Positions 9,768 through 17,017 of a DNA stretch of 64,000 bases are shown here, one piece after another. Source of the DNA: Croceivirga sp. GTDB lineage: Bacteria > Bacteroidota > Bacteroidia > Flavobacteriales > Flavobacteriaceae. The translations under genes and the position numbers were made by a program. The notes below the pieces were generated by a model. The model was given only the letters and a program-made list of their open reading frames with translations. It had not been told where the DNA came from and did no database searches. Each line of letters begins with the position of its first letter. Within the stretch, counting starts at the first letter, position 1. The stretch lies in NCBI GenBank assembly GCA_028284285.1, contig JANQSA010000001.1, positions 124,001-188,000 of the forward strand, written 5' to 3'.

Positions 9768-9800
9768 AGCGATTCCTCGGTAATGAGTGTCGCTGTTTTT
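9768..9800 (+). terminator. Hairpin with T-run after the NTF2-like operon
   Basis: AGCGA (9768-9772) pairs with TCGCT (9790-9794), with an inner CTC/GAG pairing, and GTTTTT follows. The sequence resembles the terminators at 4575 and 6179. It overlaps an in-frame ATG at 9783 of the next gene, which argues that that gene starts further downstream. Confidence 0.55.
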
Positions 9801-9830
9801 ATTTTTCTGAAAAAGCAATACCTTTTTCAG

Positions 9831-10736
9831 GTGAAAGTAGATGGCATTTATACCTTATCCACAATTCAGGAGTATTTTGACTTTATCAACTTTGAATGCC
9901 CTGTTTTTAATGGATTTGCGATTGGTAGATTAGAAGATTCTGCCAAGGTGATCCCTAAAAAAATGCCACCCTACCGCAAGCGATTTTACAAAATCATGCT
10001 TATACTAAGTGGTGAGATTGAGATGCGCAATAATCAAGACAATGCATATCTGGAAACCAATACACTGTTTTTTTCCGGAGAAGGGCATATACAGTCCTGG
10101 GAAAGCATAGCCCCTATGAGTGGTTACGTTATCTATTTTACTTCGGACTTCTATTCTGTGGTTCATAAAAAGAACAAATTGCACTCTGACTTTCCTTTTT
10201 TCACCCATAATGCCTCCATGAGCATAAAGATCACAACGGACGAAAGTGAACATTTGCAACGTACTTGTGAAAACATCATTTCTTTGTCCCAACAGGAATT
10301 ATCGCACAAAGAAGATATTTTCCGATCGTATCTCAATATCCTTTTGCTGGAATCCAAAAACCTGTATGAAAAGAAAATAGGTACCAACGCCGTGGTCCAG
10401 GATTCCGATAAAAGAATACTCAACAGCTTTAATCAACTCATAGAACAGCAATATGGCACTGGCAATGAAGAAGTACTCAAGTCCGTTAAAGAATTTGCGA
10501 AACAATTATACATCCATCCTACACATTTGAACTATGTGGTAAAAAGCCTTAAGGGAAATACGGCTTTGCAGCTTGTTCATAATAGAAAATTGCAAGAGGC
10601 AAAATCCCTGCTACTTCAAACTTCCAAAACCGTAAGCGAGATTGCTTACGACCTTCACTTTGATAACCCTACCCATTTTGTGCGCTTTGTAAAGAAGAAA
10701 ACCGGTAAAACACCACTTCAACTGCGCAATACTTAA
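9831..10736 (+). CDS. AraC-family transcriptional regulator
   Basis: A regulator of about 301 residues with an N-terminal cupin-like sensor (starting near [13 protein letters not shown]) and a C-terminal double helix-turn-helix. The latter shows [20 protein letters not shown] and [33 protein letters not shown] prefer the GTG at 9831: an upstream ATG at 9783 would lie inside a terminator hairpin, and alignment with the paralogue at 13692 also puts the start here. It is immediately followed by regulatory site B, so it or its paralogue probably binds the repeated TTGGTCA boxes. Confidence 0.9.
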   Translation: MKVDGIYTLSTIQEYFDFINFECPVFNGFAIGRLEDSAKVIPKKMPPYRKRFYKIMLILSGEIEMRNNQDNAYLETNTLFFSGEGHIQSWESIAPMSGYVIYFTSDFYSVVHKKNKLHSDFPFFTHNASMSIKITTDESEHLQRTCENIISLSQQELSHKEDIFRSYLNILLLESKNLYEKKIGTNAVVQDSDKRILNSFNQLIEQQYGTGNEEVLKSVKEFAKQLYIHPTHLNYVVKSLKGNTALQLVHNRKLQEAKSLLLQTSKTVSEIAYDLHFDNPTHFVRFVKKKTGKTPLQLRNT

Positions 10737-10738
10737 AA

Positions 10739-10796
10739 TTGGTCATTGACACTTCGTTTTTGGTTTAAGCTGGGGCTAATGTCGCAGGTACATTTG
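10739..10796 (+). promoter_or_regulatory. Site B: tandem AraC-type boxes plus consensus -7 element
   Basis: Box 1 TTGGTCA is at 10739-10745 and box 2 TTGGTTT at 10760-10766. The -7 element TACATTTG (10789-10796) matches TAnnTTTG exactly, and the ATG of the ester-cyclase-like gene is at 10833. Box spacing is 21 bp and the box 2 to -7 distance is 29 bp, as at sites A, C, D and E. Box 1 begins two bases after the araC stop codon. Confidence 0.75.
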
Positions 10797-10832
10797 TGCT
10801 ATAGTAAATGATAAACCTTTAAAAGCAATACA

Positions 10833-11273
10833 ATGGAAACTAAAAATTCATTTCAGACAGCACAGATTGCCCAAAGCAAAGAAGTACTAAAAAGATTGAT
10901 CGATGAAGCCTTCAACAACAGGAATTTAGATATTCTGGGTGAAGTGCTTCACCCTGACTTTGTAAATCATCAAGAGGTTTTTCCCCTCAAGGCAAAAAAG
11001 GGTCCTGAGGTATTTCAGGAATTGTATTCAGCCTTTTTTCACATTTTTCCCGATGTCAAAGCGGAATACACCCATGTTATTGCAGAAGGAGAATTTGTAA
11101 TGGCTCGTGACTTTATTTCAGGAACCAATACCGGAGATATCAATGGAAAACCGGCAACGGGTAAGAAAGTAAGGTTTGAAGTGTTTCACCTGTACCGTTT
11201 AAAAGAGGGTAAGCTTATAGAACGATGGGGTTTGACGGATGACTTGAATCTAATGAGACAACTTGAAGGATAA
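10833..11273 (+). CDS. Ester cyclase / SnoaL-like polyketide cyclase family protein
   Basis: A 146-residue NTF2-fold protein that matches the ester-cyclase subgroup. Features are an N-terminal helix with EAFNNRNLDILGEVLHPDFVNH, the FHIFPDVKAEYTHVIAEGEFVMAR segment, and the end FHLYRLKEGKLIERWG. Real SnoaL catalyses aldol ring closure in anthracycline synthesis, but most bacterial relatives have no known substrate. It is the first gene after promoter site B and is followed 17 bp later by a small membrane protein. Confidence 0.87.
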   Translation: METKNSFQTAQIAQSKEVLKRLIDEAFNNRNLDILGEVLHPDFVNHQEVFPLKAKKGPEVFQELYSAFFHIFPDVKAEYTHVIAEGEFVMARDFISGTNTGDINGKPATGKKVRFEVFHLYRLKEGKLIERWGLTDDLNLMRQLEG

Positions 11274-11290
11274 CCCATAAAAGTACTATC

Positions 11291-11488
11291 ATGAAAAAGC
11301 TAAAATCAACTTTTATTGTATGGATAGCCATATATCCGGCAATAACCGCAATATTATTGGTGTTTGGAGAGTATTTGAACCATTTGCCTCTATTGCTCAG
11401 AACCCTGGTTTTAACCCTTATTCTAGTGCCGCTCATGGTGTATTTGCTCATCCCTTTTTGGACAAAGGTTTTTAAAACAACCAAGTGA
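11291..11488 (+). CDS. Small two-helix membrane protein
   Basis: A 65-residue protein with two hydrophobic segments (about residues 8-26 and 33-54) separated by EYLNHLPLLLR. The segment LRTLVLTLILVPLMVYLLIPF resembles the membrane tail found on some antibiotic-biosynthesis-monooxygenase-domain proteins; this is a resemblance, not an assignment. It is co-directional with the ester-cyclase-like gene and 17 bp behind it, so it is probably cotranscribed from site B. Confidence 0.72.
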   Translation: MKKLKSTFIVWIAIYPAITAILLVFGEYLNHLPLLLRTLVLTLILVPLMVYLLIPFWTKVFKTTK

Positions 11489-11542
11489 TTTAAAAGCGAC
11501 TTTCAAAAATTAGAGTTAGTTTTTTGCCATACAGTTTAGATT

Positions 11543-11600
11543 TTGGTCATTTTCTATAGTGTTTTGGCTAACACCCAGGAGCCCCTAACCAGTACTTTTA
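11543..11600 (+). promoter_or_regulatory. Site C: tandem AraC-type boxes plus -7 element
   Basis: TTGGTCA is at 11543-11549, TTGGCTA at 11564-11570 (21 bp apart) and the -7-like TACTTTTA at 11593-11600 (29 bp after box 2). The next ATG is at 11630. It probably drives the truncated SnoaL-like frame and the second TauD gene. Confidence 0.72.
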
Positions 11601-11629
11601 CATCATCGGAACAACACAAAAAAAAGCAC

Positions 11630-11791
11630 ATGGAAACAATTACAAAATTGTCGGACAAAGAAGTAGTTCAAAACTTTTTGACCTTGCAGTATGAAGGAAA
11701 AGTAGAAGAAGCTTTTGAAAACTATGTTGACTCCGGTTTTAAATGGCTGGTATCCACCAACAACAAACCGGAATTGATACGATCAGAATAA
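11630..11791 (+). pseudogene. Truncated SnoaL/NTF2-like gene (N-terminal part only)
   Basis: The frame encodes 53 residues starting METITKLSDKEVVQNF. It looks like the first helices and first strand of a SnoaL-like domain (NFLTLQYEGKVEEAFENYVD, then FKWLVSTN), and it stops where the remaining 70-odd residues should begin. A good -7 element and tandem boxes precede it, so it is probably still transcribed. It may be a deletion remnant left when the TauD gene at 11819 joined the promoter, or a short leader gene. Confidence 0.6.
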
Positions 11792-11818
11792 TTATGTTTC
11801 ACTATTAAAAGCTGGATT

Positions 11819-12631
11819 ATGGAAATTTTACATACCAATGATCTTAAAGTGCAGACGATTAACTCCAATTTGGGGATAGCAATTTTGAATTTAGACCCAA
11901 ATAGGAATATAGATCATCAAACCGCGAGGGAGATTGAAATACTCATTAATAGGTACCACCTGGTATTGATGAAAAGTGATACACCTATCAAAAAGGAAAC
12001 ACAAGTGGATTTAACCAAGCGATTGGGAGAACCCTGGCGATACGATTATGTTCCTGGTCAGTACAGGGACTATCCCGAAATCTTTAAGGTAACTAATCAA
12101 AAAGGAGATGGGTTTGCCAACGCGGGCCAGGCCTGGCACTCAGATGGCTCAATTTATAATAAGCGTATGCACTTGAGTATTTTTTCAATAGACAAAATAC
12201 CCGTTGACGGAGCATCAACATATTTTTCGAATCTCAATTATGCCTACGACAGATTACCAGAAAATATAAAACAAAAACTATTAACGCTTGAAGGTAATTT
12301 TGGTAAGATGTACAGACCCCATCCGGTAGTTTGGAAGCATCCGATCACACAAATGGACTTGTTACATATTAGTGAAGGGTTTAAAGATGGATTTATAGAT
12401 ACTTCAAGTGGCCACGCATTATCTTTTGATGAAAGCCAGGAGATCCATAAACTTCTAAACGATCACATGTGGGAAGAAAACACATATTATGAGCACAAGT
12501 GGAAGTTAGGCGATCTGGTTATTGCGGATAACTACGCAGTGGCCCATTTTGCCAAACCAAACTATAGCAATACCCTGAGAGTACTTCACAGAACCGCCAC
12601 CAAGGGTGAAAAGAGAGCAAAGCATAGCTAA
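11819..12631 (+). CDS. TauD/TfdA-family Fe(II)/2-oxoglutarate dioxygenase
   Basis: The second TauD-type oxygenase of the window, 270 residues. The iron ligands are H107-x-D109 (AWHSDGSIY) and H243 (AVAHFAKP), with R254 or R258 (NTLRVLHRTATKG) for 2-oxoglutarate. It shares the same DYPEIF.V/L segment and C-terminal ADN.AV.H layout as the enzyme at 5366 but diverges elsewhere, so the two are distant paralogues. It sits 27 bp after the truncated SnoaL frame and probably uses promoter site C. The substrate is unknown. Confidence 0.9.
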   Translation: MEILHTNDLKVQTINSNLGIAILNLDPNRNIDHQTAREIEILINRYHLVLMKSDTPIKKETQVDLTKRLGEPWRYDYVPGQYRDYPEIFKVTNQKGDGFANAGQAWHSDGSIYNKRMHLSIFSIDKIPVDGASTYFSNLNYAYDRLPENIKQKLLTLEGNFGKMYRPHPVVWKHPITQMDLLHISEGFKDGFIDTSSGHALSFDESQEIHKLLNDHMWEENTYYEHKWKLGDLVIADNYAVAHFAKPNYSNTLRVLHRTATKGEKRAKHS

Positions 12632-12641
12632 AAATAAGGTT

Positions 12642-12699
12642 TTGGTCATTTTCAAGTAAGTCTTGGTTACCGTGTAACTACAGTTCCCATGTACTTTCG
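12642..12699 (+). promoter_or_regulatory. Site D: tandem AraC-type boxes plus -7 element
   Basis: TTGGTCA is at 12642-12648, TTGGTTA at 12663-12669 (21 bp apart) and TACTTTCG at 12692-12699 (29 bp after box 2). The oxidoreductase ATG is 24 bp after the -7 element. Confidence 0.74.
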
Positions 12700-12723
12700 A
12701 AGTATAATTTAAACTAAAGTAGT

Positions 12724-13350
12724 ATGGAAACGAAAACACATAAAATCGGAATTATTGGCTCCGGAAATATGGGGGGTCAATTGGGCCGTTTATGGAGCAA
12801 AGCAGGGTATAGCGTAATGTTCAGTTCACGTAATCCTGAACGATTACAACCGCTTATTGAAGATCTAAAAGGAGCCCGGGTAGGTACCGTAGAGAATACC
12901 ATCCATTTTGCGGATATAATTGTTTTGGCCATCAATTACGGCACCTTAGATCAAATAATTGATCAATTGGAAGGAAAAGATAAAACTATTATCGACCTCA
13001 CCAATCCGGTCTATTGGACCGAAAATAGAACCTTAGCCAAGGTCAATCTAAAGGGCAGATCCGCAGGGGAATATCTACAAGCCAGATTACCCGAAGCAAA
13101 AGTGATTAAGGCGTTCTCCTCGCATTATGCGGCTTCATTGCAGGAGGATCATCGGGACTACCCCATTGCGGTATTCTACACAACCGATCATAAGGACGAG
13201 AAGCAATTGGCAGAAAAGCTGATTTCGGATATTGGATTTGCCCCGCTGTTCTATGGAAAATTGGAAAGAAGCCTGGATATTGAACTTTATGGAAAGTATT
13301 CCAATAAGATTATGTCTAAAGAAGAGGCACTGGCAAGCATTAGCCGGTAG
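12724..13350 (+). CDS. F420-reductase-like NAD(P)-binding oxidoreductase
   Basis: A 208-residue protein with an N-terminal dinucleotide-binding fold: GIIGSGNMGGQLGRLW as the glycine-rich loop and FSSRNPERL as the NADP-preferring turn. This is the family of NADPH-dependent F420 reductases, many members of which do not use F420. A shortened C-terminal domain follows, typical of the family. It is the single gene behind regulatory site D and is closed by a strong terminator. Its presence beside two oxygenases and SnoaL-like proteins suggests redox modification of a small molecule. Confidence 0.88.
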   Translation: METKTHKIGIIGSGNMGGQLGRLWSKAGYSVMFSSRNPERLQPLIEDLKGARVGTVENTIHFADIIVLAINYGTLDQIIDQLEGKDKTIIDLTNPVYWTENRTLAKVNLKGRSAGEYLQARLPEAKVIKAFSSHYAASLQEDHRDYPIAVFYTTDHKDEKQLAEKLISDIGFAPLFYGKLERSLDIELYGKYSNKIMSKEEALASISR

Positions 13351-13409
13351 AAGTGGATTCAAAATCGGAAGGAAAGCTTTTCAGAAAAGTACCTCCATTT
13401 TAATGCGAC

Positions 13410-13440
13410 AAGGTGACCCATAAAAAAGGTCGCCTTTTTC
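13410..13440 (+). terminator. Intrinsic terminator
   Basis: AAGGTGACC (13410-13418) pairs with GGTCGCCTT (13428-13436), 9 bp with one G-T wobble, followed by TTTTC. It ends the oxidoreductase transcript. Confidence 0.85.
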
Positions 13441-13466
13441 TTTGTCAGCGCTGTTTATATTAGATT

Positions 13467-13524
13467 TTGGTCATTCTCTACAGGATTTCGGTTAACGCTA
13501 TGGGGCATTTGGATACGACCTTTA
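13467..13524 (+). promoter_or_regulatory. Site E: tandem AraC-type boxes plus -7 element
   Basis: TTGGTCA is at 13467-13473, TCGGTTA at 13488-13494 (21 bp apart) and GACCTTTA at 13517-13524 (29 bp after box 2). The first ATG downstream, at 13550, opens a 30-codon frame. Confidence 0.7.
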
Positions 13525-13549
13525 CAGTGTAAAACAAAATCAAGTAATC

Positions 13550-13642
13550 ATGAAAAAGTTTGTACTCATAACGTTACTCTATTTAACCCTTTCCGTTGTA
13601 GTAATGGTGGTGGGGTTTGCGATGGTAAGTGATGTTTTATAG
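13550..13642 (+). CDS. 30-residue membrane peptide
   Basis: A short frame starting MKKFVLITLLYLTLS that is almost wholly hydrophobic and ends VSDVL. It has a Lys-Lys N-terminus and one membrane-spanning segment. The reason to believe it is its position: it starts 25 bp after the -7 element of site E, the same geometry that the oxidoreductase and TolC-like genes have. The araC gene at 13692 follows 49 bp later and may be cotranscribed. It could instead be a non-functional leader. Confidence 0.5.
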   Translation: MKKFVLITLLYLTLSVVVMVVGFAMVSDVL

Positions 13643-13691
13643 TAAGTAAAATAGCATTTCGCACTTAGGTTGAATTTGCTATATTTAAAAT

Positions 13692-14582
13692 ATGGCTAAA
13701 AAAGAAATCCCGGTTTTTGAGACCAGTAATGACATACATGCCGCCACGGGTTTTGACCACCGAAGTCATATCCCCGGATTTGATATTTTCACAATGGAAT
13801 CGTTGGAACCTACGGCCAGACGCTGTATGCCTCCTTACCGGCAGGGGTATTATCAAATAGGAATTTTGAGCGAATCGGCCGGGGCAAGCATTAATTTGAA
13901 TACCAATGTTGTTGATTTGGAACAGTTTCCACTATGGTTTGTGGTACCGGGACAGGTATTTTCCTGGGTACGGGATCCGGAGACAAAGGGGATTCACATA
14001 CAGTTTCGGAAAGAGTTTATTGCACGAACGGTTCCTCAGCTTACCGAGACCTTTCCTTTTTTAAAGATCACGGAGAATAGTGTTTTTCTGATGACCCCCG
14101 AAGAACAGAAATCACTTGAAACCGATATGCAACGTATGCTCTCCGTTTTTGAAAATCCGCATCCGTATCAGGAAAAAATGTTGGAAGGCATGTTAGTGGC
14201 CCTGTTGTACAACTGTAAGTCGGTATATGAAAGGTATAAGACCAAAGAAAGCCATTTGAGCCGTAAACAAGTCCTTTCCCAACAATTCCAACAATTGGTG
14301 GACAAGCTTTACGTAGATTCAAAAAGCGTAAACGATTATGCTGAAAAACTAAATGTAACACCCAATTATCTTACCACAATTGTTAAGGAAGTAACGGGAA
14401 AAACAGCCAAGGACGTAATTCAGGAACGTCTCTTTTTGGAAAGTAAAACCATGCTTTCCTTTACCAGTTTGGATGTGGCCGAAATTGCCTACCAACTCAA
14501 CTTTCAGGAACCGACGCACTTTACACGTTTCTTCAAGAAATATAGTGGGACCACACCCAATAAATACAGGCAATCCCTCTAG
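13692..14582 (+). CDS. AraC-family transcriptional regulator
   Basis: A 296-residue regulator with an N-terminal cupin-like sensing domain (MPPYRQGYYQIGIL near residue 46, LWFVVPGQVFSWV) and a C-terminal AraC DNA-binding domain (VNDYAEKLNVTPNYLTTIVKEVTGKTA and VAEIAYQLNFQEPTHFTRFFKKYSGTTPNKYR). It shares its layout with the regulator at 9831. Both are candidates to bind the five TTGGTCA-N14-TTGGTTA sites. It lies directly downstream of site E, so it may be autoregulated. Confidence 0.92.
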   Translation: MAKKEIPVFETSNDIHAATGFDHRSHIPGFDIFTMESLEPTARRCMPPYRQGYYQIGILSESAGASINLNTNVVDLEQFPLWFVVPGQVFSWVRDPETKGIHIQFRKEFIARTVPQLTETFPFLKITENSVFLMTPEEQKSLETDMQRMLSVFENPHPYQEKMLEGMLVALLYNCKSVYERYKTKESHLSRKQVLSQQFQQLVDKLYVDSKSVNDYAEKLNVTPNYLTTIVKEVTGKTAKDVIQERLFLESKTMLSFTSLDVAEIAYQLNFQEPTHFTRFFKKYSGTTPNKYRQSL

Positions 14583-14590
14583 TTTACATT

Positions 14591-14647
14591 TCTGCCATTT
14601 TTCCTTAAAAAGTGGTTATTTCAGAACTCAATTCATTCGGAAATTTG
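14591..14647 (+). promoter_or_regulatory. Degenerate sixth copy of the tandem-box promoter
   Basis: TCTGCCA (14591-14597) and GTGGTTA (14612-14618) are 21 bp apart. GAAATTTG (14640-14647) begins 28 bp after the second box, one base off the pattern. The ATG of the SDR gene is 22 bp further on. The first box keeps only four of seven positions, so this is a weak candidate. Confidence 0.3.
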
Positions 14648-14669
14648 TGTTGTATTAATCCATCATCAA

Positions 14670-15353
14670 ATGAAGAATCAAGTTGCTTTAATAACGGAAG
14701 GTGGCAATGGTTTGGGAAAACAGTTTGCTGCCATTTTATCGGAACAAGATATTGAAGTCATATTGGTAGCTGAAGAAAGGTACTACCATCAGCTTAAAAA
14801 AGAAGCACTGGGAGCAACCAAAGTATTGGAAGTGGACATCACCAAAACGGAAAGTTTGCAAAAGCTTTATGATTATCTCAATAAAGTCTATGGGAGATTG
14901 GACATTTTGGTGAACAATGCGGAAATGGCTAACGGATTTGGCCAAAAAATCGAACAAGTAGATTTAGCAGATTTCAAAGCGGTTTTTGAAGTGAATTTCT
15001 TTGCCGTACTAAGGACCATAAAGATGCTGCATCCTTTGCTCATGAAAAGCAAAAAAGCCCATATAGTAAACATCACAAGTGGGCTGGGACAAACGTCAAA
15101 AATGAAAGAAAAATCATTTTGCTATTCCGACTATCAAATGACCGCATATTCTACCTCTAAGGCAGCCCTGGAAATGTTGACCGTTCTTTTGTCAAAGGAG
15201 TTGGATACAACTCCTATAAAGATAGACGGTTTTGACCCTGTAAGGATGAAAAACTGTACTTATAACAGTGTTACTATTTGTATTGAGGTGAAGGAAGCGT
15301 TACTTCAATTACTGGAGGTACATCAAATGGTTGATTCAAATTCATTACCCTAA
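14670..15353 (+). CDS. Short-chain dehydrogenase/reductase family protein
   Basis: A 227-residue Rossmann-fold protein of the SDR family. The glycine motif reads TEGGNGLG, which fits TGxxxGxG only loosely. The usual NNAG is NNAE (VNNAEMAN). The catalytic Ser (NITSGLGQ) and YSTSK motif are present. It would reduce a carbonyl or oxidise an alcohol with NAD(P), and the loosened cofactor motifs suggest altered cofactor or activity. It is the last gene before the strand switch to the serine hydrolases. Confidence 0.85.
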   Translation: MKNQVALITEGGNGLGKQFAAILSEQDIEVILVAEERYYHQLKKEALGATKVLEVDITKTESLQKLYDYLNKVYGRLDILVNNAEMANGFGQKIEQVDLADFKAVFEVNFFAVLRTIKMLHPLLMKSKKAHIVNITSGLGQTSKMKEKSFCYSDYQMTAYSTSKAALEMLTVLLSKELDTTPIKIDGFDPVRMKNCTYNSVTICIEVKEALLQLLEVHQMVDSNSLP

Positions 15354-15473
15354 GGTGATTTCAGGTAGTTCTACCAACTGAACATTTAAATGGATATAGA
15401 GTTTAGTTTCATCAATTTTTCCAGTATCCATTTTCCGGCTTTGTGCTTCCAAATCCTGATATCATTTCCTTCT

Positions 15474-16934
15474 TTATTGAATTTTTTCTAACGCAATAAT
15501 TTTGCCAATGCTTTCGGCATACGAAAGACCTGTTACTTCCGCGTTTTCGCGGGTAAAGCGCAATCTGTAATAGTCTTGAGCATTTTGAAAGGTGTAGTGA
15601 TTTTCATCAATCTTATATAAAATCGCTCTACTTTTTGAGTTAGCCACCTTTACCACCAGTTCTCCCTTTATTAGCTTAATTGACAATTGTTTGGATGTAA
15701 TAGAATCTTCGTAGCTGCCCACCAAAGCCAATTTTTGACTTTCCGATTCTTCCATTGCTTTATAGGATTTCATTACCGGCCAATCGTATACGGAGGCTAC
15801 GCTACTGATGAATTCTTGTATCATTGTTTCTCCATTTTCAGAATTGACCAATATTATGGCACCATCTCCTTTTTCGGTAAGAGCGTAGAACAATCCCGTA
15901 AATCCCAGATTTTGTCCTGCATGCCAAAAGGCTTGTGGTTTTTCTATACCCCTTAAATTGACTCCTAAACCTTTACGGTTTATTTGAGGTGTGATGAATT
16001 CAGCTATTAGTTGTTGATCAAGTAATGCATTTGGTTTGTTGTGGATAGCCCCTTGTATGGCCATGGCAAGTTTAGCCAGATCTTCTGCTGTTGTCCATGG
16101 TCCGGCCGCCGCCTTTTCAGGGTACAAATGGTACTTTTTGTTTTTAAATACTTTACCGTTGGATTTGTGCCCTCTTGCAATGGAATGACCAAGGTTTTTA
16201 TCGGGTTGGTAATCATAGGTAGTGTTCACCATTTGTACAGCGTCAAATATTTGTTGTTCAACATATTCGGCAAATCCCATATTGGTGACATCTTCAATCA
16301 ACAATTGCACTATCAAGTAGCCTCCTCCGGAATACTTTTCAATCTTTCCCGGCACGTTTTCAATGGACAATGGTTTTTTGGCGTTGGATTTGGGGTCATT
16401 ATTCAAAATTTCCATCAGATTGGGAATCTCGTTTGTTGGGGGATACCCTAAGAAACCATACTCATCCGTTAAACCTGCTGAATGCGACAAGAGATGCCGT
16501 AAGGTGACAGCCTGATTTTGCGTATACTGGTTCTCTTTTATTTTCCAACGCTTGAGTTTTTTATTTACATTTTCGTTTAAATCCAATTTCCCTTCCTCCA
16601 CCAATTGTAACGCAGCGATAGCAGTTATAATTTTACCAATTGAAGCACATTGAAATAGGGTTTCAGGAGTTACCTGTTCCGGATTTTTGGCATCAGTAAT
16701 CCCATACCCTTTGGACCAATCGAGTTGGCCATTATGTATAACCGCCACACTGGCACCTGGTATGTTATGCTCTTTTAGTTTCGTTACAATATCTTTTTTG
16801 TCGATGCCTTTACCCCCTAAGGCAATCGTAGGGAAAGACAGTCCCTGCTCAACCTGCTGTATTCTTGTTTTGACAGTTTGTGCCCAATTGATGGTGATAA
16901 CCAGCGTAAATAATAAAAAAAAGAATCTGCTCAT
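15474..16934 (-). CDS. Class-C beta-lactamase-fold serine hydrolase, secreted
   Basis: An exported serine hydrolase of the beta-lactamase/AmpC-like family. The start is placed at the ATG at 16934, giving 486 residues, because MSRFFFLLFTLVITINWAQ then forms a proper signal peptide; a longer frame to 17003 only adds charged residues. The catalytic SxxK is ASIGK, the second motif is Y-S-G in KYSGGGY, and HLLSHSAGL is also typical. The C-terminal 100 residues form a separate small domain. It is 83 bp from the oppositely listed but co-directional AraC gene upstream (17018-18133). The substrate may be a peptide or ester rather than an antibiotic. Confidence 0.9.
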   Translation of the reverse strand: MSRFFFLLFTLVITINWAQTVKTRIQQVEQGLSFPTIALGGKGIDKKDIVTKLKEHNIPGASVAVIHNGQLDWSKGYGITDAKNPEQVTPETLFQCASIGKIITAIAALQLVEEGKLDLNENVNKKLKRWKIKENQYTQNQAVTLRHLLSHSAGLTDEYGFLGYPPTNEIPNLMEILNNDPKSNAKKPLSIENVPGKIEKYSGGGYLIVQLLIEDVTNMGFAEYVEQQIFDAVQMVNTTYDYQPDKNLGHSIARGHKSNGKVFKNKKYHLYPEKAAAGPWTTAEDLAKLAMAIQGAIHNKPNALLDQQLIAEFITPQINRKGLGVNLRGIEKPQAFWHAGQNLGFTGLFYALTEKGDGAIILVNSENGETMIQEFISSVASVYDWPVMKSYKAMEESESQKLALVGSYEDSITSKQLSIKLIKGELVVKVANSKSRAILYKIDENHYTFQNAQDYYRLRFTRENAEVTGLSYAESIGKIIALEKIQ

Positions 16935-17017
16935 AACGTTTGTTTTTTGGCAAATAACGCAATGCATTGGATGTTGTGTCCATTCAAATCTAGATTTGAG
17001 CATTGGTTTATGCTAAA

